Assembly (NCBI GenBank): GCA_018335675.1
Contig: JAGXRQ010000041.1
Location: forward strand, 1 to 34,151
DNA: 34,151 nucleotides
Direction of reading: 5' to 3'
From: Bacteroidota bacterium
Lineage (GTDB): Bacteria; Bacteroidota; Bacteroidia; Bacteroidales; UBA7960
A program made the position numbers and the translations under genes. Shown here one piece after another: positions 8,575-17,265 of the stretch; the stretch's first letter is position 1; each line of letters starts with the position of its first letter. The notes under the pieces were generated by a model. It saw only the letters and a list, made by a program, of their open reading frames with translations. It searched no databases and was not told the origin of the DNA.

Positions 8575-9621
8575 TTAATTATGAGATTTAACACTAAATT
8601 CAATTTCCAGAAGCTGGTTTTCGTAATCTATGTTATGATTAATCTCATATATTGCTGGAATATTTGGCAACCCTGATAGTTTATAAGGAGTAGCTCCTCC
8701 AAACATCCCAACATCTGTTCCTCCAACTCCTGTGCCAATTGCAGGAGAGCCGGGCCTTAATCTCCATTGACCATCAGTGCTGTTTCCTGTAGCACCTAAG
8801 AATATAGTTGATGGTGAAACATTCTGCTGATTGCCGTTGATTGTGCCAAATTGGGTGGAGTTACCAATATTATGAGTTACATTGCAATTTGTACATGAGA
8901 ATGCTCCAAATGTGATAATATTATTATGAAACTCAGCATTATTAACATGCGTTACTCCATATAATATGTTGTTTTCAATGATTCCTGAAAATCCACTTGT
9001 AAAATACAATGCATATCTTCCAGAAGTTGTGCTGGTAATCTCAATGAAATTATTTTGAATAATAATGTTATTTGTACCTGTTTGCCATGCTCTTATTGCT
9101 TCACTGCCATATGTTGTATATGTTTGTCTAATATAGTTATTTCTGATAATAACATTGCTAATATTTGCTCCTAGTAACATCGCATAATTGCTACTTGTTG
9201 TATTTTGCCAAACTAAGTTGCCTTGAAATAATATGTTTGACGTATTAATATCAACCCTTGCCATAGTGCAGCCTTTGATAACAGATCCCTGACTTCCGTT
9301 ATTTATATAAAGGATGTCAATTAATGCTGAATTCAGATCAGCTTGAGTTTCCGGATTTTCTGCAAGGTAGAACCCCGGTCCAATTATAGTTAGCATTTTA
9401 TTTAAAGTAATAGTTCCATGAGAACCCGAAGATGCTTCTAAGTAAATAGTATCTCCCTGATTTACTAATGGTGATGAAATAGCTGCTGACAAAGCTGTAA
9501 AATCAGCAGAAACACCTGCGCGATTGTTTACTCTCCAAACTTTTGCCTGAGTGCTTAAGGCAAACAACAGCATAATAGCTGTGAAAGAGATAAATGTCGA
9601 AAAATTAACATTGTTTTTCAT
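8575..9621 (-). CDS. Secreted right-handed parallel beta-helix protein
   Basis: A 348-residue exported protein. Residues 1-26 are a signal peptide ending LSTQA. The N-terminal part of the mature protein (ADFTALSAAI, GDTIYLEASSG, LTIIGPGF) is the usual cap of pectate-lyase-like beta-helices, followed by short repeated strands with Asn-rich turns (NIIIQNNFIE, GIIENNILYG, AEFHNNIITFG). I see no catalytic signature that would name a polysaccharide substrate. The C-terminal end (LRPGSPAIGTG, YKLSGLPNIPAIYEI) resembles many secreted Bacteroidota beta-helix proteins; no T9SS C-terminal domain is evident. The dockerin gene follows on the same strand with a 43-bp gap, so the two are probably an operon of surface proteins. 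Confidence 0.85.
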   Translation of the reverse strand: MKNNVNFSTFISFTAIMLLFALSTQAKVWRVNNRAGVSADFTALSAAISSPLVNQGDTIYLEASSGSHGTITLNKMLTIIGPGFYLAENPETQADLNSALIDILYINNGSQGSVIKGCTMARVDINTSNILFQGNLVWQNTTSSNYAMLLGANISNVIIRNNYIRQTYTTYGSEAIRAWQTGTNNIIIQNNFIEITSTTSGRYALYFTSGFSGIIENNILYGVTHVNNAEFHNNIITFGAFSCTNCNVTHNIGNSTQFGTINGNQQNVSPSTIFLGATGNSTDGQWRLRPGSPAIGTGVGGTDVGMFGGATPYKLSGLPNIPAIYEINHNIDYENQLLEIEFSVKSHN

Positions 9622-9649
9622 GTTGGTCAGTTTTGATTATGAAAAGTTT

Positions 9650-11104
9650 TTATTTGTTTTTTGAATCCTTGAGTTTTCTAATTCTGATATTGAAATATGC
9701 AAAGATTATTGTCATTAACGGACTAATAATGTTAAAAAAGCAATATGGCAAAAACGTTAAAGTTGAAACTCCCAATACAGTTGCCTGTGTTGCTCCACAA
9801 GTATTCCATGGTACAAGCACTGATGTTACGGTTCCGCTATCTTCTAAAGTACGGCTTAGGTTTTCCGGAGCTAAGCCCCTGTCTTTGTATGTTTCTGCAA
9901 ACATTCTACCCGGAACAACAATGCTTAGATACTGATCGCTTGCCGTTATATTGAAAAAAATGCAAGTTCCTGCAGTGGATGCAATCAGTGAGCCTGTATT
10001 ATGAGCAAGTTTTATTACTGACTCTGTAATTCTTTGAAGCAAACCGCTAGACTCCATTATTCCTCCGAATATCATAGCACATATTATTAGCCAAACAGTG
10101 TTTAACATTCCTCTCATTCCTCCTGTTGTGAGGAGGCTGTTTACCATTTCATTATCTGTTGTTACACTGATTTCTGTGTACATAGATTTCATTATAGCAA
10201 TATATGAAGCAACATGAAATTTATTTTCCATTTCACTAACTTCATAAATTATGTGAGGTTGGAATATTAAAGCAAACAGCGCACCGGCTAAAGTTCCGAT
10301 TAACAAAGCAGGCAAAGCCGGAGTTTTTCGCACAATTAAGGTTATAACTAAAACCGGTACAGCAAATAGCCAAGGTGTAATATTGAATGTTCCTTTTATT
10401 GCACTTAAAACTGGTTCAACATCATTAATTATTCCATCTTGCGACCTTGTGAAGCCCATTATCAGAAATATCACTAAAGTTATGCTAATTGAAGGTATTG
10501 TTGTGAGAGCCATATATCTTATATGGGTGAAAATGTCTGTTCCAGCCATTGCAGGTGCCAGGTTTGTTGTATCGGATAAAGGCGACATTTTATCTCCAAA
10601 ATATGCCCCTGAAATAATAGCTCCACCAATTAATCCATCTGGCAAACCCAATGTTCTTCCAATTCCTAACAATGCAACTCCCAATGTAGCAACTGTCGAC
10701 CAACTACTTCCGGTTGCAAGAGATACAATCGCACTAACTACACATGCTGCTAAAAGAAATATGGTAGGATTTAATATCTGTAATCCGTAATATATCATTG
10801 ATGGAACAATCCCGCTTAACAACCAAGTGCCGGCAAGAGCGCCGATTAGCAGTAATATTAATATAGCCGACATTGCAGATCCAATGCTTTTAACAATTCC
10901 ATTAAGTAAATGATCCCACTTATATCCGTGAGAAAATGCAACAATTCCGGCTACTGCAGCTGACAATATCAACACTATCTGGTTTGATCCTGATAAAGAA
11001 TCATCTTTGAAAATGAAAACATTAATTGAGATTAAAGCAGTGAGGAACATTACAGGCAGCAAAGCCATTAATAAGCTGGGCTTCTTCTTCTCGATATTTA
11101 CCAT
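9650..11104 (-). CDS. nhaC: NhaC-family Na+/H+ antiporter
   Basis: A 484-residue inner-membrane protein with about 11-12 hydrophobic segments. The NhaC family motif region is readable: LATGSSWSTVATLGVALLGI, then GAIISGAYFGDKMSPLSDTTNLAP, with the DKMSPLSDTTNLA block typical of the family, and near the end TASDQYLSIVVPGRMF and LEDSGTVTSVLVPWNTCG. The role is sodium extrusion coupled to proton uptake, although some family members exchange organic substrates such as malate and lactate, and sequence reading cannot decide which applies. It ends 28 bp before the beta-helix gene starts, and 73 bp separate its start from the dus gene behind it. No clear -7 box is seen. Confidence 0.92.
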   Translation of the reverse strand: MVNIEKKKPSLLMALLPVMFLTALISINVFIFKDDSLSGSNQIVLILSAAVAGIVAFSHGYKWDHLLNGIVKSIGSAMSAILILLLIGALAGTWLLSGIVPSMIYYGLQILNPTIFLLAACVVSAIVSLATGSSWSTVATLGVALLGIGRTLGLPDGLIGGAIISGAYFGDKMSPLSDTTNLAPAMAGTDIFTHIRYMALTTIPSISITLVIFLIMGFTRSQDGIINDVEPVLSAIKGTFNITPWLFAVPVLVITLIVRKTPALPALLIGTLAGALFALIFQPHIIYEVSEMENKFHVASYIAIMKSMYTEISVTTDNEMVNSLLTTGGMRGMLNTVWLIICAMIFGGIMESSGLLQRITESVIKLAHNTGSLIASTAGTCIFFNITASDQYLSIVVPGRMFAETYKDRGLAPENLSRTLEDSGTVTSVLVPWNTCGATQATVLGVSTLTFLPYCFFNIISPLMTIIFAYFNIRIRKLKDSKNK

Positions 11105-11177
11105 AAGTGAATTTTTAAGTAAAGTAAATTGTTTTTTTTGAAATAGGCAATTATTTCAACATCAAACTTTTGCCGGA

Positions 11178-12173
11178 TTAGAATGCCTCTTTTAAATATA
11201 TGGATTGCTGGTTTTCATCAGAGAATTGGTTTTCTAACGCATTACTTATGGCAGCAGTATATTCGTTAGTGTTTTTAGATATTTTGACTTTATTGAAAAT
11301 TTCTCTTCCATTTTCAAATACTCCCGATAAATATCCCCACACTGATTTCATTCTGCTTAATAGCCTGGTCTCATTCTTTATATATTTACTGTAATTGTTA
11401 AGCAACTCATTATTAAATTCCTCCAACATATTAACTTTTTCATCATTATCGAAAAATTTACCCTTTAAAGAATGTGGTAGAAAAGGATTCATTAGTGCGC
11501 CTCTGCCAATCATCCATATCTCTTGTTTGGGCAGCAATGATTTTACTCTATTGAAGCTTGAAATATTAAAAATATCTCCGTTATAAATGAGTTTATGCCT
11601 AGAAACAGACATACATTCAATATATTTCTCAGGATTAGTATCTCCGCCGTAAAACTGCTTTCCTATTCTGGCATGAATAATAATGTGTTCTATAGGATAT
11701 TGATTTGCTATTTCGAGAATCTTAAAAATTTCATCCGAATTATGGTATCCCAGCCTAGTTTTTATCGACATCTTCACGGGCAAATCAGAAAAGATTCCAT
11801 CTAGTAGTTTATGGAGCTCATCAGGATAGGGGAGTATACCGCAACCTCTTTTTTTGTTTGCTATTTGTTTAAACGGACAACCAAGGTTCCAGTTAAAGCT
11901 ATCATATCCATTATCTTTTATTGTTTTCCCAAATAGCTTAATTTCATCGGCATTTATGCTTAAAATCTGAGGTATGGTTTTTATTAGGTTGTTTAAAATG
12001 GGAGTTATATCAGTAAGCTTTGATGGATTGATAATCTTGGTGCCTGAGCCAGAAATAAAAGGAGCATATATCTCATCAAACCCTCCAAAACACTTTGCAA
12101 ATGCATTACGGTAAGTTTTGTCGGTTATCCCGTGAAAAGGTGCAAAAAGAAGTTTATGATTGTTATACATCAT
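11178..12173 (-). CDS. dus: tRNA-dihydrouridine synthase (Dus family)
   Basis: Flavoenzyme that reduces uridines in tRNA. From ATG 12173 it has 331 residues and starts MMYNNHKLLFAPFHGITD, the usual first strand of the TIM barrel. The open frame extends to 12245, but a -7-like box lies at 12186-12193, so the longer N-terminus would be upstream of transcription. Motifs: NLGCPFKQ with catalytic Cys99 (number from 12173), MSIKTRLG, HARIGKQFYGG, LIYNGDI and WMIGRGALMNPFL, all in Dus order. The sequence is rather divergent (IHAR for the common VHGR), so I do not assign a DusA/B/C subgroup. The helical C-terminal part (about 240-331) fits the tRNA-binding domain. Transcribed away from the AEC gene. 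Confidence 0.9.
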   Translation of the reverse strand: MMYNNHKLLFAPFHGITDKTYRNAFAKCFGGFDEIYAPFISGSGTKIINPSKLTDITPILNNLIKTIPQILSINADEIKLFGKTIKDNGYDSFNWNLGCPFKQIANKKRGCGILPYPDELHKLLDGIFSDLPVKMSIKTRLGYHNSDEIFKILEIANQYPIEHIIIHARIGKQFYGGDTNPEKYIECMSVSRHKLIYNGDIFNISSFNRVKSLLPKQEIWMIGRGALMNPFLPHSLKGKFFDNDEKVNMLEEFNNELLNNYSKYIKNETRLLSRMKSVWGYLSGVFENGREIFNKVKISKNTNEYTAAISNALENQFSDENQQSIYLKEAF

Positions 12174-12185
12174 TAAAATTTGCTG

Positions 12186-12193
12186 CAAAGTTG
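12186..12193 (-). promoter_or_regulatory. Imperfect -7 box (CAACTTTG) for dus
   Basis: Minus strand reads CAACTTTGCAG, one base from TAACTTTGC. Its position about 12 bases before ATG 12173 supports the shorter Dus start. Confidence 0.4.
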
Positions 12194-12265
12194 ATGATTT
12201 TTTTGAGACAATCACGTTTGTAATATGCTTGATTTTAAATTTCATGAAGCTTCGTAGTATTTAAC

Positions 12266-12345
12266 ACATCGGCACATTAGCAAATTAGCACATTGGCACA
12301 TTTACACATTGGCACATTAGCACATTGGTAAATTAGCAAATTATC
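12266..12345. repeat. Tandem array of ten 8-bp units
   Basis: Ten uninterrupted 8-base units fill the intergenic space between dus and the AEC gene: acatcggc, acattagc, aaattagc, acattggc, acatttac, acattggc, acattagc, acattggt, aaattagc, aaattatc. The phase is exact; variation is limited to a few positions (C/A at base 2, G/A/T at bases 5-6). Unrelated in sequence to the GCGCAGAGG arrays. Confidence 0.9.
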
Positions 12346-12386
12346 TTAAATCTTATTAATCTTACAAAACCAACAAATCATTTTTA

Positions 12387-12394
12387 TAATTTTG
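12387..12394 (+). promoter_or_regulatory. -7 box (TAATTTTG) for the AEC transporter gene
   Basis: TAATTTTG with the start codon TTG 20 bases downstream. It supports translation from 12415 because transcription would begin near 12400. Confidence 0.6.
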
Positions 12395-12414
12395 GACTCT
12401 TAAAACTAATCTGA

Positions 12415-13377
12415 TTGGAAGGAACTGGGATAATAATAAATCAAATACTGATTCTGGGTATTGTTAGTGTTGTTGGCGTGATTGCTGCCAAGATTGGAGT
12501 CATTTCGGAAGGACTGAGAGATGGCATTGCTAAATTGGTGTTTAATATTACGTTACCTCTCAATATTTTCACATCTTTTACTGCAATGCAATCGAGCGGG
12601 GAATTGCTGAGAAATGCTTCAATGGTTATTTTGTATGCATATCTTGCCTTCTTTTTGCTTTTTTTAATTGGAAAATTGTCGTCTGTTTTATTTAAAATGG
12701 ATTCGAAAACAGGCACTATTCATATTCTTCATACTGTTTTTGGGAATCATGGGTTTTTGGGGTTTCCTTTACTTAGCGCTTTATTTCCCGACGGTCAAGG
12801 TATTTTTTATGCAAGTTTTGTTTTTGTGGCATCTAGCTCAATTTTGTGGACTTTGGGAGTTTATATGCTTAACACCGGCAAAAGAATCTCTTTTAAAGAG
12901 AGAATGATTCAGTTGTTTAATCCTAATACTATTGCATTTATTGTAGGTATAACATTTATGCTTTTTGAAATCAGATTGCCAAATTTACTGCAAAGCTCAC
13001 TCGGAGGACTTGGGAAAACGACAAATTATCTCGCAATGCTATACATTGGAGCACTATTGGCGAAAGCAAATTTTAAAAGTATTATCAAACATAAACATGT
13101 ATTTATGTTGGCTTTTAATAAATTGCTTTTAGTGCCGGTTGTTATGATGTTTTTAATTACCTATTTTAATGCTTTATTGCCTTTTGATATAAGCCATGTT
13201 GCCAAGTCTGTTGTTATTCTTCAAGCTGGAATGCCTTGCATGGCAATTATTGTTATTCTCGCAAAAAAGTATAACTCAGACGATATGCTTGCCACTGAAA
13301 ATGTTTTTGTTACCACTGTGTTGAGTATTGCAACTTTACCATTTTTGTATTTTCTTATAAGCTTACTGAGTTCTTAG
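12415..13377 (+). CDS. AEC-family transporter (auxin efflux carrier type)
   Basis: A 320-residue inner-membrane carrier with about ten membrane segments in two inverted halves. The first half carries KLVFNITLPLNIF, the family's broken helix, and the second half LQAGMPCMAIIVILAKKYN with the matching conserved stretch. Bacterial members export or import organic acids or amino acids; the substrate is not readable. The start is TTG at 12415: an in-frame TGA lies directly before it and the next ATG would remove the first membrane helix and the KLVFN motif. A -7 box at 12387-12394 agrees with this start. prfA follows 55 bp later from its own promoter. Confidence 0.87.
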   Translation: MEGTGIIINQILILGIVSVVGVIAAKIGVISEGLRDGIAKLVFNITLPLNIFTSFTAMQSSGELLRNASMVILYAYLAFFLLFLIGKLSSVLFKMDSKTGTIHILHTVFGNHGFLGFPLLSALFPDGQGIFYASFVFVASSSILWTLGVYMLNTGKRISFKERMIQLFNPNTIAFIVGITFMLFEIRLPNLLQSSLGGLGKTTNYLAMLYIGALLAKANFKSIIKHKHVFMLAFNKLLLVPVVMMFLITYFNALLPFDISHVAKSVVILQAGMPCMAIIVILAKKYNSDDMLATENVFVTTVLSIATLPFLYFLISLLSS

Positions 13378-13402
13378 TTTTTTAGTACTGAGTTTTTTAG
13401 TA
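13363..13402 (+). repeat. Short imperfect tandem repeat behind the AEC gene
   Basis: TTACTGAGTTCTTAGTTTTT and AGTACTGAGTTTTTTAGTAA share the pattern nTACTGAGTTnTTAG with a shift of about 22 bases. It covers the AEC stop codon and runs into the prfA -7 box. Confidence 0.5.
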
Positions 13403-13408
13403 ATTTTG
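13401..13408 (+). promoter_or_regulatory. -7 box (TAATTTTG) for prfA-pyrF
   Basis: TAATTTTGCACAC lies 24 bases before the prfA ATG, inside the short gap behind the AEC gene. Confidence 0.6.
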
Positions 13409-13432
13409 CACACCCAAATTAATTAATTTATT

Positions 13433-14506
13433 ATGTTGTTAGAGAAATTAGAAGCCATTAATAAAAGGTATCTGGAAGTTGAACGTCTTTTGTCAGAACC
13501 TGATTTAATGAGTGACATGAAAAGATATGTTCAGCTAAACAAGGAATATAAAGACCTTGAAGACATTATTGCATTATATAAAGAGTATAAAAACGTTATT
13601 GAGAATATTACTTCAGCCAAGGAAATTATCTCAAAAGAAAAGGATGAAGAGTTCAGAGAAATGGCAAAGGAAGAACTTGATACATTATTAGAGAAGAGAG
13701 AAGATCTGGAAGAAAGGATAAAAATAGAATTATTACCCAACGACCCTCAGGATTCTAAAAATGCAATTGTTGAAATTAGAGCTGGAACTGGAGGAGATGA
13801 AGCAGCCATCTTTGCTGGCGATATTTTCCGAATGTATATGAAATATTGCGAAAATAAGGGATGGAAAACTGAAATTGTTGATGTTAATGAAGGAACTTCC
13901 GGTGGGTATAAAGAAGTCATTTTTAATGTTTCAGGCAAAGGGGTTTATGGATTGATGAAATATGAATCTGGTGTTCACAGGGTTCAAAGAGTTCCTCAAA
14001 CAGAAACTCAAGGGAGAGTTCATACTTCTGCAGCTACTGTTGCAGTTCTGCCTGAAGCTGATGAGTTTGATGTGGAACTTAAATTGAGTGATGTACGAAA
14101 GGATACTTACTGCTCTAGTGGTCCGGGTGGACAGTCGGTTAACACTACGTATTCTGCAGTGCGGTTAACTCACGAGCCAACAGGTATTGTTGTAACTTGC
14201 CAGGATCAAAAATCTCAAATTAAAAACTACGAACAAGCGCTTAAAGTTCTTCGTACCAGGTTGTTTGACGTTGAGCATAAGAAATATCTTGACCAAATTG
14301 CAACTCAGAGGAAAACTATGGTTTCTACAGGCGACCGTTCAGCAAAGATTAGAACTTATAACTATCCGCAAGGCCGTATGACCGATCATAGAATTAACCT
14401 CACTTTGTATAATTTAGGACCTATTATGGACGGAGAGATTGATAGTATAATTGATGCACTTCAGGTTGCTGAAAATGCTGAGAAACTTAAGGAGGGCGTT
14501 TCATAA
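13433..14506 (+). CDS. prfA: Peptide chain release factor 1
   Basis: Reads UAA and UAG stop codons and triggers release of the finished protein from the ribosome. At 357 residues it has the usual length. The helical N-terminal domain is followed by [22 protein letters not shown], a PxT stop-codon-reading motif in [10 protein letters not shown] (RF1 type, not the SPF of RF2), [14 protein letters not shown], and the catalytic GGQ at residues 232-234 ([10 protein letters not shown]). The end is intact. The gene is first in a two-gene unit: pyrF starts 9 bases after the stop codon. Confidence 0.97.
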   Translation: MLLEKLEAINKRYLEVERLLSEPDLMSDMKRYVQLNKEYKDLEDIIALYKEYKNVIENITSAKEIISKEKDEEFREMAKEELDTLLEKREDLEERIKIELLPNDPQDSKNAIVEIRAGTGGDEAAIFAGDIFRMYMKYCENKGWKTEIVDVNEGTSGGYKEVIFNVSGKGVYGLMKYESGVHRVQRVPQTETQGRVHTSAATVAVLPEADEFDVELKLSDVRKDTYCSSGPGGQSVNTTYSAVRLTHEPTGIVVTCQDQKSQIKNYEQALKVLRTRLFDVEHKKYLDQIATQRKTMVSTGDRSAKIRTYNYPQGRMTDHRINLTLYNLGPIMDGEIDSIIDALQVAENAEKLKEGVS

Positions 14507-14514
14507 TTTTTATA

Positions 14515-15342
14515 ATGGAAAGAAAAAAACTAGTTGAAATAATATTTGAAAAAAAATCATTCCTCTGTGTAGGTTTAGATTCAGACATAGACAAAATTCC
14601 CCATTTTCTTAGGTCTGAAAAAGATCCTATATTTTCTTTCAATAAAGAAATTATAGATGCAACTATTGATTATGCAGTTGCATATAAACCAAATATGGCA
14701 TTTTACGAATCATTGGGTAGCAAAGGTTGGGCTAGCTTAGAAAAAACAATGGATTATCTCAAGTCTAAATCGCCTGATATTTTTACTATTGCTGATGCAA
14801 AAAGAGGCGATATAGGCAATACTGCTGAAATGTATGCTAAAGCTTTTTTTGATAATCTAGGTTTTGATTCTGTAACCATTAATCCATATATGGGCTCTGA
14901 TTCTATTACTCCATTCCTTAGTAGAAAAGGTAAATGGGCAATTATACTTGGAATTACTTCAAACAAAGGTGCTGAGGATTTTCAATTTCTTGATATGAAT
15001 CAAGGTTCAGGGAAGAAATTATATGCAGAAGTTATTGATAAGGCGATGAGTTTGGGTAGTGATGAAAATATTATGTTTGTTGCAGGCGCTACTCAAGCCA
15101 ATTTGCTTGTAAAAATAAGGGAAATTGTACCATCAGCTTTTCTTTTAGTGCCAGGAGTGGGGGCTCAAGGTGGTAGTCTTCAAGAGGTATGTAGATACGG
15201 GATGACTAAGGATTGCGGACTTTTAGTTAATGCTTCCCGTAGCATTTTGTATGCAAGCAATAAAAATGATTTTTCTGAAAAAGCAAGAAATGCAGCCCAG
15301 GAATTGCAAAATGAGATGAGTCAGATCTTGGACAATAAATAA
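14515..15342 (+). CDS. pyrF: Orotidine 5'-phosphate decarboxylase (long, type 2)
   Basis: Last step of de novo UMP synthesis: decarboxylates OMP to UMP. The 275-residue length and the N-terminal FLCVGLDSDIDKIP mark the longer subgroup typical of Bacteroidota and actinobacteria. The catalytic stretch is TIADAKRGDIGNT with Asp94, Lys96 and Asp99. VAYKPNMAFYE before it and LLVPGVGAQGG and LLVNASRSILYA near the end are the phosphate- and substrate-binding strands. It is translated from an ATG 9 bases after prfA, so it shares that gene's message. The convergent sucD gene ends 21 bp beyond its stop with no obvious shared hairpin. Confidence 0.96.
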   Translation: MERKKLVEIIFEKKSFLCVGLDSDIDKIPHFLRSEKDPIFSFNKEIIDATIDYAVAYKPNMAFYESLGSKGWASLEKTMDYLKSKSPDIFTIADAKRGDIGNTAEMYAKAFFDNLGFDSVTINPYMGSDSITPFLSRKGKWAIILGITSNKGAEDFQFLDMNQGSGKKLYAEVIDKAMSLGSDENIMFVAGATQANLLVKIREIVPSAFLLVPGVGAQGGSLQEVCRYGMTKDCGLLVNASRSILYASNKNDFSEKARNAAQELQNEMSQILDNK

Positions 15343-15363
15343 TTCCATAAAAGTTTAGAGCTG

Positions 15364-16233
15364 CTATTTCAACAACTCGGCAATTTTGCCACCAATATCA
15401 GCCGGAGAATCTACACAATAAACACCGCATTCTCTTAAAATTTTCTTTTTAGCTTCTGCAGTGTCGTCTTTGCCGCCAATAATGGCTCCTGCGTGACCCA
15501 TTGTACGTCCTTTTGGCGCTGTGGCACCCGCAATAAAACTAACAACAGGCTTATTGCCATGCTCTTTAATCCAATATGCAGCCTCTGCCTCCATACCTCC
15601 ACCAATTTCCCCAATCATAATAATGCCTTTTGTTTCATCATCTTGCATAAAAAGCTCAATAATTTCTTTCATGCTTGAGCCTAGAATTGGGTCACCGCCA
15701 ATTCCAACGCAAGTTGATTGTCCTAAGCCGGCTTTTGTAACTTGGTCAACTGCTTCGTAAGTGAGAGTCCCGGATCGGGATACTATCCCTATGTTTCCCT
15801 TTTTATGTATAAAGCCTGGCATTATACCAACCTTACATTCTTCGGGTGATATAATCCCTGGACAATTTGGACCAATAAGTCTGGTGTTTTTATCTTTCAG
15901 ATATTCTTTAACAACTATCATGTCTTTAACAGGAATTCCTTCAGTAATACATACTATTACCTTAATTCCGGCTTCAGCGGCTTCCATTATAGCATCTGCA
16001 GCAAATGCCGGTGGAACAAAGATAAGGCTTACATCAGCCTTTTCTTGCCTTACGGCTTCCGACACTGTATTATAAACCGGCTTGTTTAAATGAGTACTTC
16101 CGCCTTTTCCCGGAGTTACGCCTGCCACAACGTTTGTTCCATATTCAATCATTTGCTCCGCGTGAAAAGTGCCTTCAGAACCGGTAAATCCCTGGATTAT
16201 TACTTTAGAATTTTTATTAACTAGAATACTCAT
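15364..16233 (-). CDS. sucD: Succinate-CoA ligase, alpha subunit
   Basis: Alpha subunit of succinyl-CoA synthetase of the TCA cycle, which makes ATP or GTP from succinyl-CoA. From ATG 16233 it has 289 residues and starts [18 protein letters not shown]; an extended frame to 16269 lies upstream of the likely transcription start and lacks homology to the family. [14 protein letters not shown] is the CoA-binding loop, [20 protein letters not shown] is the family signature, and GHAGAI contains the phosphorylated histidine (residue 247 from this start). The beta subunit gene sucC is not beside it, which is common in Bacteroidota. It has its own -7 box at 16267-16274. Confidence 0.96.
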   Translation of the reverse strand: MSILVNKNSKVIIQGFTGSEGTFHAEQMIEYGTNVVAGVTPGKGGSTHLNKPVYNTVSEAVRQEKADVSLIFVPPAFAADAIMEAAEAGIKVIVCITEGIPVKDMIVVKEYLKDKNTRLIGPNCPGIISPEECKVGIMPGFIHKKGNIGIVSRSGTLTYEAVDQVTKAGLGQSTCVGIGGDPILGSSMKEIIELFMQDDETKGIIMIGEIGGGMEAEAAYWIKEHGNKPVVSFIAGATAPKGRTMGHAGAIIGGKDDTAEAKKKILRECGVYCVDSPADIGGKIAELLK

Positions 16234-16266
16234 AGCTGATTTTTTTCTTTTTGTTTTTACAATAAA

Positions 16267-16274
16267 CAAAAATA
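16267..16274 (-). promoter_or_regulatory. -7 box (TATTTTTG) for sucD
   Basis: Minus strand TATTTTTG; transcription would begin near 16260, leaving a leader of about 27 bases before ATG 16233. This decides against the longer open frame. Confidence 0.6.
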
Positions 16275-16347
16275 GTCTTTTAAAAAGAAATTGAATTAAT
16301 GAATGAAAAAATTTAAATAAAAATGATATTAATTTGATATTTATCCA

Positions 16348-16355
16348 TAAATTTG
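16348..16355 (+). promoter_or_regulatory. -7 box (TAAATTTG) for the outer-membrane lipoprotein gene
   Basis: TAAATTTGCGCG lies divergent to the sucD promoter and 71 bases before the preferred ATG at 16426. Confidence 0.5.
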
Positions 16356-16425
16356 CGCGATATTTCTATTAAAAATTGTTATTCCTATGTCAATACTGAA
16401 ATTATTTAAAACTAAACTTAAAACT

Positions 16426-17118
16426 ATGAAAAACATTAAAATTTTTACTCTATTGGCAATTTCAGCAATGTTACTTGCAAATTCCTGTTCACCCCCTGTT
16501 TACCATCCTACTATGGTAAATGTTCCTTTATTTAAAGAAGCAGGAGAAATAAATGTAGCCGCTAATATATCTACATCCGGCATAGAACCACAGCTTGCTT
16601 TTGCTGTTACCGATAATATCGGCATTATGGCTAATGCATGCTATAATAACATGTCTAAAGAAGGTTCGAGAGATTATGAAATTTTTCAAATGATAGAATT
16701 TGGTGCAGGGTATTATAAAAATTTCTTAAAGAATGGACGATATGAGGTTTACGGAGGAGTTGGTTATGCAAATAAGGCATTTCATGTATTCAATAATGGT
16801 TCCTTTACTACTGAAGAAGTTCCGTATACTAAATTTTTTATTCAACCATCAATTGGGATAACAACTCAATTTGCTGATGCAGCCTTTTCACCAAGATTTG
16901 TGTTAGCAAATATTGAAGACACTAATTATACTTATGGGGTAATGTATGTAGAACCTGCATTTACTGTTAAGCTTGGGTATAAGTATATAAAGTTTATTGC
17001 ACAAGTTGGCGCATCACTTAGATTTCAGCAACATGATTACTCTGTAAATAATAGAGCCCATCAGCCATTAATTCTTGGCTTTGGGTTGCAGGCAAACTTG
17101 AATAGAAATTGGGAATAG
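16426..17118 (+). CDS. Predicted lipoprotein with beta-barrel-like body
   Basis: From ATG 16426 the protein has 230 residues and a lipoprotein signal (MKNIKIFTLLAISAMLLANS then Cys21). An ATG at 16387 in frame would add 13 basic residues and is less likely. The body alternates polar and hydrophobic residues in short strands rich in Gly, Tyr and Asn (INVAANISTSGIEPQLAFAV, EVYGGVGYANK, GVMYVEPAFTVKLGYKYIKF) and ends in an aromatic/charged stretch, as in small outer-membrane barrels. I do not recognise a named family. The gene stands alone between sucD, transcribed divergently, and the transketolase gene; a hairpin follows it at 17192-17238. Confidence 0.65.
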   Translation: MKNIKIFTLLAISAMLLANSCSPPVYHPTMVNVPLFKEAGEINVAANISTSGIEPQLAFAVTDNIGIMANACYNNMSKEGSRDYEIFQMIEFGAGYYKNFLKNGRYEVYGGVGYANKAFHVFNNGSFTTEEVPYTKFFIQPSIGITTQFADAAFSPRFVLANIEDTNYTYGVMYVEPAFTVKLGYKYIKFIAQVGASLRFQQHDYSVNNRAHQPLILGFGLQANLNRNWE

Positions 17119-17129
17119 CAGTTTCTTAG

Positions 17130-17155
17130 TTATTTTATTTGCAGAAATAAAATAA
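17130..17155. repeat. Perfect AT-only inverted repeat
   Basis: TTATTTTATTT (17130-17140) and AAATAAAATAA (17145-17155) are exact complements around the loop GCAG, 12 bp behind the lipoprotein stop codon. It may help end transcription or protect the 3' end of the message. Confidence 0.6.
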
Positions 17156-17191
17156 TATTAAGCTTAGGATTTTGTATTTGTTTTTTATTAT

Positions 17192-17248
17192 AAGGTTATT
17201 TCGGTTATTTTTGTGAGTCAAAAAGTCGAAATAACCTTTTGTTTTATA
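17192..17248 (+). terminator. Hairpin terminator with a promoter inside its loop
   Basis: AAGGTTATTTCG (17192-17203) is the exact complement of CGAAATAACCTT (17227-17238), and TTTTGTTTT follows. The 23-base loop contains the -7 box of the transketolase gene (17206-17213). Confidence 0.75.
17206..17213 (+). promoter_or_regulatory. -7 box (TATTTTTG) for the transketolase-sigma operon
   Basis: TATTTTTGTG, 52 bases before the ATG at 17266, within the loop of the preceding terminator hairpin. Transcription from here would include only the right arm of the hairpin. Confidence 0.55.
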
Positions 17249-17265
17249 AAATCATCTACATATAA

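Noticed and set aside
9633-9954. Plus-strand open frames over the 3' end of nhaC
   Set aside because: Antisense to strongly conserved NhaC coding sequence; composition is not protein-like.
12266-12345. CRISPR array
   Set aside because: Units are 8 bases with no spacers; no cas genes nearby.
15364-16233. sucD as part of a sucCD operon
   Set aside because: The neighbouring genes are pyrF (convergent) and a divergent lipoprotein gene; sucC is not in the window.
17130-17155. Sole terminator of the lipoprotein gene
   Set aside because: The stem has no G or C pairs and no T-run follows; the hairpin at 17192-17238 is a better terminator.
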